Shown here: positions 9,518-16,839 of the stretch, piece by piece | How the letters are laid out: every line of letters starts with the position of its first letter | How positions within the stretch are numbered: position 1 is the first letter of the stretch | Assembly: GCF_001039575.1 (NCBI RefSeq) | Contig: NZ_JIBT01000024.1 | Location: forward strand, 38,484-102,483 | DNA: 64,000 nt | Direction: 5' to 3' | Source of the DNA: Halomonas sp. PR-M31 | Lineage (GTDB): Bacteria; Pseudomonadota; Gammaproteobacteria; Pseudomonadales; Halomonadaceae | Position numbers and translations under genes: made by a program | Notes under the pieces: model-generated | Told to the model about the DNA's origin: nothing | The model's input: the letters and a program-made list of their open reading frames with translations, nothing else | Database searches by the model: none

Positions 9518-10201
9518 ATGGCTAAACAAAAGAATTTATCTCACATCTCCTACGGTTTGGAAACACCGAGGGATTTGCTAGGGAAGTTACTGCATGATGC
9601 CGAGAAGATCAATTGCTCTTCTCACCGTTACGACTTGTTTAATTTCTTTGTGACGGCCGCTGTTCTTTACGAATGGTGTCAGCAATGCTTTCGGCAGTAT
9701 CCAATATCTAAGCAGTTAACTAAAGCTGTCGGGCAATCGCTTTATGAGTCATTGCCACATAAAGCGTCTGAATGGATCAAGGACTATTCATGCCTGCCAA
9801 ACAGCGGGCAAGATGCGAGAAGACACATAGTACATGCTCTTCGCATCTGTATTGAAACGGCTAATGCGAGCAAGCATTATCATTGGTTGCGTTCCAGCCA
9901 AGTTTCATCAATCGAAGATCAGCCCGTGGTCAAAGATTGGTATCAGTACTTCTTCACGGCAGTAGATGAAGGAATCTATATTGAGTACGCCAACCAGTAC
10001 TACACGGTCGAGCAAGTTCGGGACATAGTGGTGCAATTCTTCGAGGGGTTGCTGGAATACGTCTCTTGCCCCCTAACAATCACAGTCAAGGCGACGGCTG
10101 CTCCATTGCGGCTTCGCTTCCATTTCGCAGCCGCGCGTGCTGTTGGCAGTATAACGGCTCTTTCAGACCAACGTCGCGAACGTGCTAAACTTATCCAATA
10201 A
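9518..10201 (+). CDS. Helical hypothetical protein of the accessory island
   Basis: The 227-residue protein is not recognised. It appears mostly alpha-helical and rich in aromatic residues. A segment ICIETANASKHYHW is reminiscent of small helical (HEPN-like) proteins, but I do not claim the family. The ATG at 9518 has a purine-rich GGATAGGGAAG before it; an upstream GTG/ATG near 9482 is possible. The last 40-odd codons run through an attC-like hairpin (10070-10149), so the C-terminus is probably encoded by recombination-site DNA. The original gene may have ended near there. Confidence 0.55.
   Translation: MAKQKNLSHISYGLETPRDLLGKLLHDAEKINCSSHRYDLFNFFVTAAVLYEWCQQCFRQYPISKQLTKAVGQSLYESLPHKASEWIKDYSCLPNSGQDARRHIVHALRICIETANASKHYHWLRSSQVSSIEDQPVVKDWYQYFFTAVDEGIYIEYANQYYTVEQVRDIVVQFFEGLLEYVSCPLTITVKATAAPLRLRFHFAAARAVGSITALSDQRRERAKLIQ
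10070..10149 (+). repeat. Integron attC-like recombination site
   Basis: The site begins CCCTAACAATC (10071-10081), one base from the inverse-core consensus RYYYAAC. It contains a stem in which GCGACGGCTGC (10091-10101) pairs with GCAGCCGCGC (10127-10136), leaving one extrahelical A at 10094. The loop holds a smaller hairpin. It ends with GTTGGCA (10142-10148), a near match to GTTRRRY. Imperfect palindrome, extrahelical base, about 80 bp length and location at a gene end are all features of attC sites. No integrase gene is present in the window. Confidence 0.5.
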
Positions 10202-10227
10202 GCTGAACTGAAGACGAGGCTCCAAAG

Positions 10228-10449
10228 ATGAAGCTTAAGCAAGTTATTGAAGAGGCAAAGTTTCTCTCGGCTAACGATCGGGCTCTGCTTGCTCACTGCC
10301 TGATATCCAGTCTTGAAACTCAGCACGAAGAGGATGTTGATGCCGCATGGTCATCTCTTGCGGAGCAGCGAATTGATGAGCTTGAGGCTGGCGAGGTCCA
10401 AGCGGTGTCGTGGGATGAAATAAAGAGCCAGCTCAAGCGACCCTCTTAA
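10228..10449 (+). CDS. Addiction-module antitoxin (RelB/ParD-like, TIGR02574-type)
   Basis: This 73-residue protein fits the short antidote family found upstream of ParE/RelE toxins: an N-terminal helix (LKQVIEEAKFLSANDRALLAHCLISSL) and a C-terminal acidic toxin-wrapping part with the typical AAWSSLAEQRIDELEAG. It overlaps the toxin start by one base (TAATG), so the pair is coupled. It neutralises the toxin at 10449-10742 and probably represses the operon. Confidence 0.8.
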   Translation: MKLKQVIEEAKFLSANDRALLAHCLISSLETQHEEDVDAAWSSLAEQRIDELEAGEVQAVSWDEIKSQLKRPS

Positions 10450-10742
10450 TGGCTGAATTGAATTTTCATCCTTCGATTTATCAAGAAATTCAAGAAGCCT
10501 ACTCATGGTATGAGCAGCAGGCTGCAGGTCTTGGAGGAGATTTCATCCGAGAGTTGGAGGCTGCCTATGAATCGATACGGTCGCTGCCAGAAACCTGGCC
10601 CAAATTCGGTAAGCGAACTCGCAGATTTCTACTGACCAAGTTTCCCTATGCTGTTGTTTACAAGCCTTCCACTTCAGCTTGCCTCGTCGTTGCTGTCATG
10701 CATCAGAGCCGCCGGCCAGGTTATTGGCTGCACCGGTCATAA
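10449..10742 (+). CDS. ParE/RelE-superfamily toxin
   Basis: The 97-residue protein has the compact ParE/RelE fold signature: an N-terminal strand (ELNFHPSIYQEI), a helical hairpin (YSWYEQQAAGLGGDFIRELEAAY), and C-terminal strands (RRFLLTKFPYAVVYK; LVVAVMHQSRRPGYW). ParE-type toxins inhibit gyrase and RelE-type toxins cleave mRNA; the sequence alone does not decide which. It is coupled to the antitoxin before it. Such pairs stabilise cassette arrays, in keeping with the island. Confidence 0.8.
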   Translation: MAELNFHPSIYQEIQEAYSWYEQQAAGLGGDFIRELEAAYESIRSLPETWPKFGKRTRRFLLTKFPYAVVYKPSTSACLVVAVMHQSRRPGYWLHRS

Positions 10743-10875
10743 AAAAGGCTATCAGATTCGTTCCGGTCCTTCTTGGCCTTCACCGAACGCGCTTGCGCGC
10801 ACCGCTTAGCTAAATCGTCGAGCGTCAGAAGTTCGACGTATGGTGAAATAGCCATATCTGGCGTATTCTCATTAC

Positions 10876-11166
10876 ATGAGCGAATCGAACTTCGAGTGGG
10901 ATGAGGCGAAGAACACTTCCAATCAGCGTAAACACGGGGTTTCGTTCTACGAAGCCCAGTACGCCTTTCTCGATCCAAAGCGTGTGATTGCCGAAGATTT
11001 GAGCCACAGTCAAAAAGAGAAACGGTACTACTGCTTTGGTAGCAATTGGGAAGCCACCGGCATTATCACGGTTCGATTCACATATCGATCTGGCTGCATC
11101 CGAATAATTGGTGCGGGTTACTGGCGCAAAGGTAAAAAGGTCTATGAAAAATCGAATTCGGTATAG
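10876..11166 (+). CDS. brnT: BrnT-type toxin of a type II toxin-antitoxin system
   Basis: The 96-residue protein matches BrnT: the opening FEWDEAKNTSNQRKHGVSF, the central FLDP segment and the C-terminal IRIIGAGYWRKGKKVYE. BrnT is a small RelE-like ribonuclease that blocks translation. It overlaps brnA by 23 bases. No good Shine-Dalgarno sequence precedes the ATG at 10876; the gap from 10743 holds a weak attC-like hairpin and probably the promoter. Confidence 0.85.
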   Translation: MSESNFEWDEAKNTSNQRKHGVSFYEAQYAFLDPKRVIAEDLSHSQKEKRYYCFGSNWEATGIITVRFTYRSGCIRIIGAGYWRKGKKVYEKSNSV

Positions 11167-11380
11167 CGAAGAACCGATTGGTGAGATCAAGCTAGTACCA
11201 GATTTTCTTCCATCCCCTGAAGAGCTGGCACTGAAAAACGAGCAAACAAAGGTCACTATTTCGTTGAGTTCCGAAAGCGTTGCTTTTTTCAAGGAAGAAG
11301 CAAAAAACCATCATATGCAATATCAAAAAATGATTAGGCAGCTGCTCGATGAATACGTTGCACAGCAGAAGAAGCGTTAA
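11144..11380 (+). CDS. brnA: BrnA-type antitoxin
   Basis: The 78-residue protein has the BrnA arrangement: an extended N-terminal toxin-binding segment (EEPIGEIKLVPDFLPSPEEL) and a ribbon-helix-helix DNA-binding part (KVTISLSSESVAFFKEEAK, then MIRQLLDEYV). I chose ATG 11144 over the upstream start at 11108 because the sequence before it reads as brnT in another frame. It neutralises BrnT and is expected to repress the brnTA promoter. Confidence 0.85.
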   Translation: MKNRIRYSEEPIGEIKLVPDFLPSPEELALKNEQTKVTISLSSESVAFFKEEAKNHHMQYQKMIRQLLDEYVAQQKKR

Positions 11381-11512
11381 AAAGACGCTATAACGGATCG
11401 CTCGCAGCCTCCGCTGGATACAGTTTTAAAGCGATAAAATGGGCTGTGGCATCCGGTATCCCTCCAACTAATATGTCGCAAATACAGACGTTAACTTTCA
11501 GAAGGGAGGCTC
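11381..11512. other. Non-coding gap after brnA
   Basis: I find no gene here. TATAACGG occurs at 11390-11397 and also just after the attC-like site at 10150-10157, a possible trace of related intergenic repeats. A strong ribosome-binding site (GAAGGGAGG, 11501-11509) belongs to the next gene. Confidence 0.3.
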
Positions 11513-12142
11513 ATGGCAATTGAATCCTGGTTCGCGTTTGTTATTGCATCGGCGGTTCTGCTTGTTATTCCCGGCCCTACGATTCTGGCGGTAATAAGCT
11601 ATTCAATCGCCCACGGCCGTCAGGCCAATATACCGCTAGTGGTTGCGGTTGCGCTGGGTGATTCAACTGCGCTGTTCGCATCTATTTTAGGGCTGGGTGC
11701 CTTGCTGGCGATATCGGCTTTTTGGTTCACGGTTGTCAAAGTAGCAGGCGGTCTATATTTACTGTACCTCGGCATCAAGCTGTTTCGCGCTGGTTTATTA
11801 TCCGCCGAAACTGCTGCACCAGATTTTTCTTCCTCGCGCCTGAAGTTGTTTGCCAATACTTACCTCGTTACCGCCTTGAATCCAAAGGGTATTATTTTTT
11901 TCGTGGCATTCTTACCCCAATTTATTACACCAGGGGCAAACAGCTCATCTCAACTGTGGCTGCTTGCTGTAACCTTCGTTTTTTTGGCGACTATCAACGC
12001 TACGTTGTACACCGTTTTCGCATCATCCGCTCGTCGGTTGCTAGCATCAGCCAAAGCGCAGCGTAGATTCAATTTTATTGGTGGTGCGTTACTTTCAGCA
12101 GCAGGCATGTGGGCATTGTTTGCTAAACGTCCGACGATATAG
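11513..12142 (+). CDS. LysE/RhtB-family amino acid exporter
   Basis: This 209-residue inner-membrane protein has the six-helix LysE/RhtB pattern, with the N-terminal signature PGPTILAVISYSIAHGR, the GGLYLLYLGIKLFRAG segment and NPKGIIFFVAFLPQF. The family exports amino acids (lysine, threonine, homoserine lactone); the substrate cannot be told here. A strong Shine-Dalgarno (GGGAGG) precedes ATG 11513. The gene is AT-richer than the chromosome around it and lies in the accessory island, consistent with acquisition by transfer. Confidence 0.88.
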   Translation: MAIESWFAFVIASAVLLVIPGPTILAVISYSIAHGRQANIPLVVAVALGDSTALFASILGLGALLAISAFWFTVVKVAGGLYLLYLGIKLFRAGLLSAETAAPDFSSSRLKLFANTYLVTALNPKGIIFFVAFLPQFITPGANSSSQLWLLAVTFVFLATINATLYTVFASSARRLLASAKAQRRFNFIGGALLSAAGMWALFAKRPTI

Positions 12143-12244
12143 GAGCGAACAAGTGCAGATACGGCGAGCCTATTACATTACGCCTTCGGCTGCATTTCAT
12201 AGGCAAGAATTATCCAATATTTTAATTTTTAAAGGGCTTTATGA

Positions 12245-13336
12245 ATGATCGATGTTATTGAACGTCCGGAAAGCCAGAGGTATTGGGTTGTAAGAGCTCA
12301 AGATGGAAATTACATCGACCATTTTCAGCAGGCAGGCACGGTAGCGATTGGCCATCTAGACGACTTAGACCTTCCGCATTCTAATCATCAACCGTTCTTT
12401 CCTGAAGTGAGTTCACTGCTATCACAAATTAGCAGCTTGGAAAGAAGAAAAAGAGAAGAAGGTTATATAGCTAGATCGCAAAGACGATGCGCGCAAGTCA
12501 AAACTTTCGTCGATGATTTATCTGTGGGTGACCTCGTAGTAAGCATTGATTCGGAATCTTTAATGGTTGGACGAATCGTTGGACATCCTCGGATAAACAA
12601 TATCCCGGTTAGGGTGATTCTAGATAAAAAAACTGGCGTTTACACTGAAATGCCATTCTCGCTACGGAGATCCGTAAGATGGGGGCCAAAAATTAGAAAA
12701 AAACATGTGCCGACAGCAATGAAAAGGAGTATCTCCGCTAGACAGACAGTGTTTAATATTGATTCGTATTGGACCACGATTTACTATATGTTGTACCCAA
12801 TATTCGTTTCAGAAGGAAAGCTTTTCTTTTCTACAAGTATAAATCAAAGCGATGCTATAAATAACTATAGCGTTTCCCAGCTATTTTCAATTCTTACTGA
12901 TCTTGAAGTTTTAACAAGATCAATAGATGTTACGGAAAATCCTAGAGAAATTAGTTTTCAAAGATTGTTCGACCAGTTTCTCAAAGAGGATAGTTTTAAA
13001 CTGGCAACTACCGCTGAATTTATGTCGCCGGGTTCGGTATGGAGTTATCTTGGCGTTGATGATAATACCGGACAAAAGATAATTTTAGGGTCTTTACTGT
13101 TTGGTGCTCTTTTCGGCGTAAAAATTGGTCCTTTAGAAGTTGATGGAATAGTTCATAAGGAGCTTAGGGAGAAAATAGTAGAAGAATTTACAGAAAGGCT
13201 TGAACATCACAATGCTAAGTCTATGAAAAAGAAGCTTGAGCTTTCATTTCCAGAATTCGACACTGAACCTCTTGAGAACAATGAATATGATGAAGCGGAG
13301 GATTTCCGGCAGCTGACACTATTTCAAGAAACCTAA
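12245..13336 (+). CDS. EVE/PUA-like domain protein with uncharacterised C-terminal region (possible defence protein)
   Basis: The 363-residue product has an N-terminal region (about 10-165) resembling the PUA/EVE-like reader domain found at the front of Mrr-type and other modification-dependent restriction proteins: YWVVRAQDGNYIDHF, TVAIGHLDDL, a GDLVVSIDSESLMVGRIVGH strand pair, then VRWGPKIRKKHVP and ISARQTVFNI. The remaining 200 residues are not recognised. They contain a hydrophobic stretch (IILGSLLFGALFGVKIGPL) and an acidic C-terminus. No nuclease motif was found. The gene is strikingly AT-rich and stands alone on its transcript. A role in sensing modified DNA is inference. Confidence 0.6.
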   Translation: MIDVIERPESQRYWVVRAQDGNYIDHFQQAGTVAIGHLDDLDLPHSNHQPFFPEVSSLLSQISSLERRKREEGYIARSQRRCAQVKTFVDDLSVGDLVVSIDSESLMVGRIVGHPRINNIPVRVILDKKTGVYTEMPFSLRRSVRWGPKIRKKHVPTAMKRSISARQTVFNIDSYWTTIYYMLYPIFVSEGKLFFSTSINQSDAINNYSVSQLFSILTDLEVLTRSIDVTENPREISFQRLFDQFLKEDSFKLATTAEFMSPGSVWSYLGVDDNTGQKIILGSLLFGALFGVKIGPLEVDGIVHKELREKIVEEFTERLEHHNAKSMKKKLELSFPEFDTEPLENNEYDEAEDFRQLTLFQET

Positions 13337-13407
13337 CTAAGCCCTGCTCGGTCACCGCGGCCAGACCCGGTTCGATGGGATGAGAATTTCACGAGGAGAA
13401 TGTAGTC

Positions 13408-13626
13408 ATGATGAAGCGATTCAAGACGAAGTATGTGCACGAGGGCAAGTATGTTGCCGAGGTTGATGTATCGCTGATTGAGGACAGCACGCAGTGGTCT
13501 CCCTACCTAAGCGTCGACGATGCTTACAAGCTGGACGACGTGCGTGATGCCCTTCAACAAGGTGATCTCGATGCGGCTGCACGGTACGGCCGAATCTACG
13601 AGATGCGGCCAGTAGCACACCAGTAA
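13408..13626 (+). CDS. Small conserved hypothetical protein
   Basis: The 72-residue, mostly acidic protein (KYVHEGKYVAEVDVSLIED, then WSPYLSVDDAYKLDDVRDAL) looks like a small conserved family often seen beside toxin-antitoxin or stress genes, but I cannot name it. Two adjacent ATG codons (13408 and 13411) follow GAGGAG at 13392-13397. There is no signal peptide or membrane segment. Base composition is back to the chromosomal average, so this is probably outside the island. Confidence 0.6.
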   Translation: MMKRFKTKYVHEGKYVAEVDVSLIEDSTQWSPYLSVDDAYKLDDVRDALQQGDLDAAARYGRIYEMRPVAHQ

Positions 13627-13741
13627 CTGCATGCCATAACGAACGAACATGTTGACTTCCCTCACCTGACCATCCGCTGAATTGACACCTCCCTAGCACT
13701 ATCCAATACTGAAATTTCAATCCACGGAAGGGTGAAAGAAA

Positions 13742-14014
13742 ATGCGTAAACTACAGATTGCAGTTGGAATTGCGGCGCTGGGTCTGGTCTCGATCAGCGG
13801 ATTGTCCTTTGCCGATCAGCCCGGTGAGGACTGGATTTCCATGGATAAGGTCAAATCCATCCTTGAAGACGACGGTTACTCTCAGGTTTCCGAAATCCAG
13901 GCAGACGACGGCCACTGGGAAGGAGAGGGCATGAAGAACGGCGAAAAGTACGAGTTTCATGTAGATCCCAAGAGCGGTGAGATTACCAAGAACGAACGCG
14001 ATTCGGACGACTGA
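13742..14014 (+). CDS. Secreted PepSY-domain protein
   Basis: The 90-residue protein has an N-terminal signal peptide (IAALGLVSISGLSFA, cleavage likely after SFA). One PepSY-like domain follows: WISMDKVKSILEDDGYSQVSEIQADDGHWEGEGMKNGEKYEFHVD is read as helix, strand, strand. Such short periplasmic PepSY proteins are often stress- or metal-responsive; the role is unknown. A terminator follows 26 bases after the stop. Confidence 0.78.
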   Translation: MRKLQIAVGIAALGLVSISGLSFADQPGEDWISMDKVKSILEDDGYSQVSEIQADDGHWEGEGMKNGEKYEFHVDPKSGEITKNERDSDD

Positions 14015-14039
14015 GCGAAGCGCGCTGAAAAGCGTTCTG

Positions 14040-14068
14040 ACGGGCCCGATAATTCGGGCCCGTTTTAT
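14040..14068 (+). terminator. Rho-independent terminator after the PepSY gene
   Basis: ACGGGCCCGA at 14040-14049 pairs with TCGGGCCCGT at 14053-14063, with a very short loop, followed by TTTTATTT. The GC-rich stem with a T-run is a strong intrinsic terminator. Confidence 0.85.
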
Positions 14069-14174
14069 TTGTCCGGTGCCTTGCGTGCCAACAGAAACAG
14101 CCATTCGCATATCCTATCCGACTCTGAACCACTATCCTCGTGGTAGACGATTTCCCGTTTCAAAGGAGTGAGCG

Positions 14175-14845
14175 ATGTCCACGGTTCTGGCGTTCGATGT
14201 CTATGGCACCCTGATCGATACCCAGGGGATCAACGAGCAGCTGCAAGAGCTGGTCGGCGATCAAACCTCAAATTTTTCCCAGCGCTGCGCGACAAGCAGC
14301 TCGAGTATGCCTTTCGCCGCGGTTTGATGGGCGCCTATGCGGATTTTTCGCAATGCACCCGGGATGCGTTGGAGTTCGTCGATCGCGCCTTGAGAACGCA
14401 GCTTTCCGACAATGACAAGGACGCGCTGATGGCAACCTACGGGCGCCTGCCGGCGTTTCCCGATGCAGCGGATGCCTTGGCGCGACTGGCGGATTCATCG
14501 AAGCTTCGCTGCGTGGCGTTTTCCAACGGCAGCCGCGAGGCGGTGAGCGGGTTGCTCGAACAGGCGGGCATTCTCGAACACTTCGAGGACATCGTCAGTG
14601 TGGAGGAGGTCAAGCGTTTCAAGCCCGATCCGGCGGTGTATGCGCATCTTCATACACGCCTGGAAGTGGCCGCCCAGGATGTCTGGCTGATCTCATCCAA
14701 TCCCTTCGATCTGATCGGCGCCAAGCATGCCGGTCTTCACGCGGCCTGGATACGCCGCAGCGCCGAGGCGCCTTTCGATACTTGGGGCGGTGATCCGGAT
14801 ATGACCGTTTCGGATCTCAACGAACTGGTGGATCGCATCGGCTAA
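14175..14845 (+). pseudogene. Type II haloacid dehalogenase-like hydrolase, frameshifted near 14287
   Basis: The N-terminal motif I (FDVYGTLIDTQG) is in one frame starting at ATG 14175 (AAAGGAG at 14162-14168). The rest (LEYAFRRGLMGAY, AFSNGSREAVSGLL, VSVEEVKRFKPDPAVYAH, LISSNPFDLIGAKHAG) is in another. Adding one G at 14287 (CGCTGCGCG to CGCTGGCGCG) joins them and gives the expected SQRWRDKQLEY and a 223-residue protein, normal for 2-haloacid dehalogenases. These hydrolyse 2-haloalkanoates such as chloroacetate using the motif-I Asp; the natural substrate is unproven. Confidence 0.8.
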
Positions 14846-14895
14846 CGGCCGCCTGGCGGCAGCGCGTGCATATTACAAAACAGGAGTTTGACAAT

Positions 14896-15369
14896 ATGAA
14901 AGCAAAGTTCTTGATGACATTGGCCTCGTTTGCGCTTGCGGCTCAGGTCGGTGTTGCTGGGGCGGCATCGGAAAATGCATTCCCGGGTATCGAACATGTA
15001 ACGACCCAACTCCCTGTAGCCGAGGTGGAATCGCGGCTGAAAGATGCATTGGAATCCAAGGGGCTGACGCTGTTCACCGTGATCGATCATACCCAGAATG
15101 CCGAGAAAGTGGATTTACAGCTACCGCCCACCCGCACGGTGATCTTCGGCAATCCCAAGGCGGGTACGCCGCTAATGCAGTGCCAGGGCAGCACCGCGCT
15201 GGATCTGCCCCAGAAGATGGTGCTGCGCGAAACCGAAGAGGGCACCCGCATCGAGTGGAACGATCCCGCCTATCTGGCGGAGCGCCATGGGTTGCAGGAG
15301 TGCGATCTGCCGCTAGACAAGATCACTCAGATTCTTCAAGACGTGGCCGAGACCGCGGCGGGTTCCTGA
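14896..15369 (+). CDS. Secreted DUF302-domain protein
   Basis: The 157-residue protein has a signal peptide (FLMTLASFALAAQVGVAGAA). A DUF302 domain follows: VAEVESRLKDALESKGLTLFTVIDHTQNA, TRTVIFGNPKAGTPLMQ, and LDLPQKMVLRE. DUF302 proteins have a small alpha/beta fold of unknown biochemical role, often periplasmic. The start at 14896 follows AGGAG at 14882-14886. It converges with phhB 9 bases downstream. Confidence 0.82.
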   Translation: MKAKFLMTLASFALAAQVGVAGAASENAFPGIEHVTTQLPVAEVESRLKDALESKGLTLFTVIDHTQNAEKVDLQLPPTRTVIFGNPKAGTPLMQCQGSTALDLPQKMVLRETEEGTRIEWNDPAYLAERHGLQECDLPLDKITQILQDVAETAAGS

Positions 15370-15378
15370 AGCGTTTTC

Positions 15379-15717
15379 TTATGACGCCAGCTCATCGGTC
15401 CGAGCCGCCAGGATAAAGTCGTTCTTGTGCAGGCCCTTGATGGCATGGGACCACCAGGTCACCGTGACCTTGCCCCACTCGGTCAGCAGCGCCGGGTGGT
15501 GGCCGGCTTCTTCGGCAATCTCGCCTACCTGATTGGTGAACTCTAGCGCCTGCTTGAAGTTGCGAAACGTGAACACGCGTTCCAGCTGTGCAATGCCGTC
15601 CCGCTCGACGGTGTCCCAGTCGGGTATGGCAGTCTTGAATTCATCAATCTGCTCCTGGGTGACGTGGGGGGCATCGATGCTGCAGGCTTCGCAGGACTGC
15701 TGAGAAAGTTGACTCAT
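15379..15717 (-). CDS. phhB: Pterin-4a-carbinolamine dehydratase PhhB
   Basis: The 112-residue protein matches the PCD/DCoH family: [27 protein letters not shown], then [31 protein letters not shown], which holds the active-site HHP and the WWSH motif. It recycles the pterin cofactor used by phenylalanine hydroxylase. The N-terminal CEACSIDAP extension is also seen in other PhhB proteins. It lies 32 bases downstream of phhA on the same strand, forming a phhAB operon. Confidence 0.95.
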   Translation of the reverse strand: MSQLSQQSCEACSIDAPHVTQEQIDEFKTAIPDWDTVERDGIAQLERVFTFRNFKQALEFTNQVGEIAEEAGHHPALLTEWGKVTVTWWSHAIKGLHKNDFILAARTDELAS

Positions 15718-15749
15718 GTAAAGGCTCCTGTCAGGGCGTTTATAGGTAG

Positions 15750-16562
15750 TCAGGCGCTGGCCGTCTGCTTGGGTTCGAAGGTCGGTGCGAACAGTCCATG
15801 CTGCATGGCCTCGTGCATCATGGCCATGATGTCCTGTTCTGCGAGTTCTTGCAGCGCGCTCAGCTCGTCGATCACATAGTAAAGCGGCTGCAGAATGTCG
15901 ATGCGATAGGGGGTGCGCAAGGCATCAATCGGATCGAATGGATGATGCGCTGGCACGTTTGATAACGCATGTAGCGTCTCCTTGGGCGAGGAGATGATGC
16001 CACCTCCATAGATACGACGGCCTTGGGCAGTATCCACCAGCCCAAACTCGACGGTCATCCAGTAAAGGCGTGCCAGATAGACGCGCTCCTCCTTGCTCGC
16101 CGCCAGCCCCAGCTTGCCATAGGTGGCGGTGAATTCGGCAAACGCCGGGTTGGTCAGCATCGGGCAGTGGCCGAAGATCTCGTGAAAGATATCCGGCTCC
16201 TGCAGGTAATCCATTTCTTCAGGCGTGCGGATGAAGGTCGCCACTGGGAAGCGGCGCTCGGCCAGCAGCTCGAAGAAGGTGTTGAAAGGAATGAGTGCCG
16301 GCACCTGGGCGGTCCGCCAGCCGGTGGCCTGGCTCAACACGCGGTCGATATCGCCAAGCTGGGGAATACGATCCTCGGGCAGCGCCAGGCGTTCGAGACC
16401 CTTGAGGTACTCCTGACAGACGCGACCTTCGATGAGGTTCTTCTGGCGACGCATCAGCGCCTGCCAGGTCGCGTTTTCAGTGTCACTATAGTGAATGATG
16501 CCGTTCGCGTCCGGCTGGTGAGCCTGATACTGGGTCGGCTTTTTCGTCTGTGGCTTATTCAT
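15750..16562 (-). CDS. phhA: Phenylalanine-4-hydroxylase PhhA
   Basis: The 270-residue monomeric bacterial enzyme converts phenylalanine to tyrosine with tetrahydropterin and O2. Iron ligands are visible in EIFGHCPML (the two His of the facial triad lie around [10 protein letters not shown]) and a Glu in the WMTVEFGL segment. It lacks the N-terminal regulatory domain of animal enzymes, as expected. It is divergent from the regulator phhR, with a TyrR-type operator in the shared 277-base region. Confidence 0.96.
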   Translation of the reverse strand: MNKPQTKKPTQYQAHQPDANGIIHYSDTENATWQALMRRQKNLIEGRVCQEYLKGLERLALPEDRIPQLGDIDRVLSQATGWRTAQVPALIPFNTFFELLAERRFPVATFIRTPEEMDYLQEPDIFHEIFGHCPMLTNPAFAEFTATYGKLGLAASKEERVYLARLYWMTVEFGLVDTAQGRRIYGGGIISSPKETLHALSNVPAHHPFDPIDALRTPYRIDILQPLYYVIDELSALQELAEQDIMAMMHEAMQHGLFAPTFEPKQTASA

Positions 16563-16757
16563 CTTGTGCTCCCGCCCATTGTGTTTGTAGCCGGGTTCAA
16601 TTCTCAGAATAGCGTTTTTTCACTGACACGAAGCGCCGTGCTACTGAGCGCTCTGTCCGAAACACGAAATCTTGCGTCAATCTTTCATGACGCGAGCAAA
16701 GTCGTCGATTCAGTCGGCGTGGAAGACGCTGGCTGTCACGCCTAGGCAGCAGGCGGG

Positions 16758-16775
16758 TGTAACACAATGTTGACA
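16758..16775. promoter_or_regulatory. Probable TyrR/PhhR operator between phhA and phhR
   Basis: TGTAAC-N6-TTGACA (16758-16763 and 16770-16775) matches the TyrR box consensus TGTAAA-N6-TTTACA at 10 of 12 conserved bases and has the right spacing. It lies in the divergent phhA/phhR promoter region, 65 bases before the phhR start, where autoregulation and control of phhAB would act. Confidence 0.55.
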
Positions 16776-16839
16776 GCAAGTCAGGATAGCGTGACGCTGA
16801 ATCGTCATCAGCGTTTTCGCCCATCGGATCGAGTCGACC

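Noticed and set aside
10743..10875. A further attC site after the ParE-like toxin
   Set aside because: Some inverted segments (GGCTAT, GCGCGC) are present, but no acceptable core sequence; too weak to list as a feature.
12168..12204. Short palindrome (GCCTAT to ATAGGC) after the LysE gene as an attC site
   Set aside because: Only 37 bases, lacks AAC/GTT cores; may just be a hairpin.
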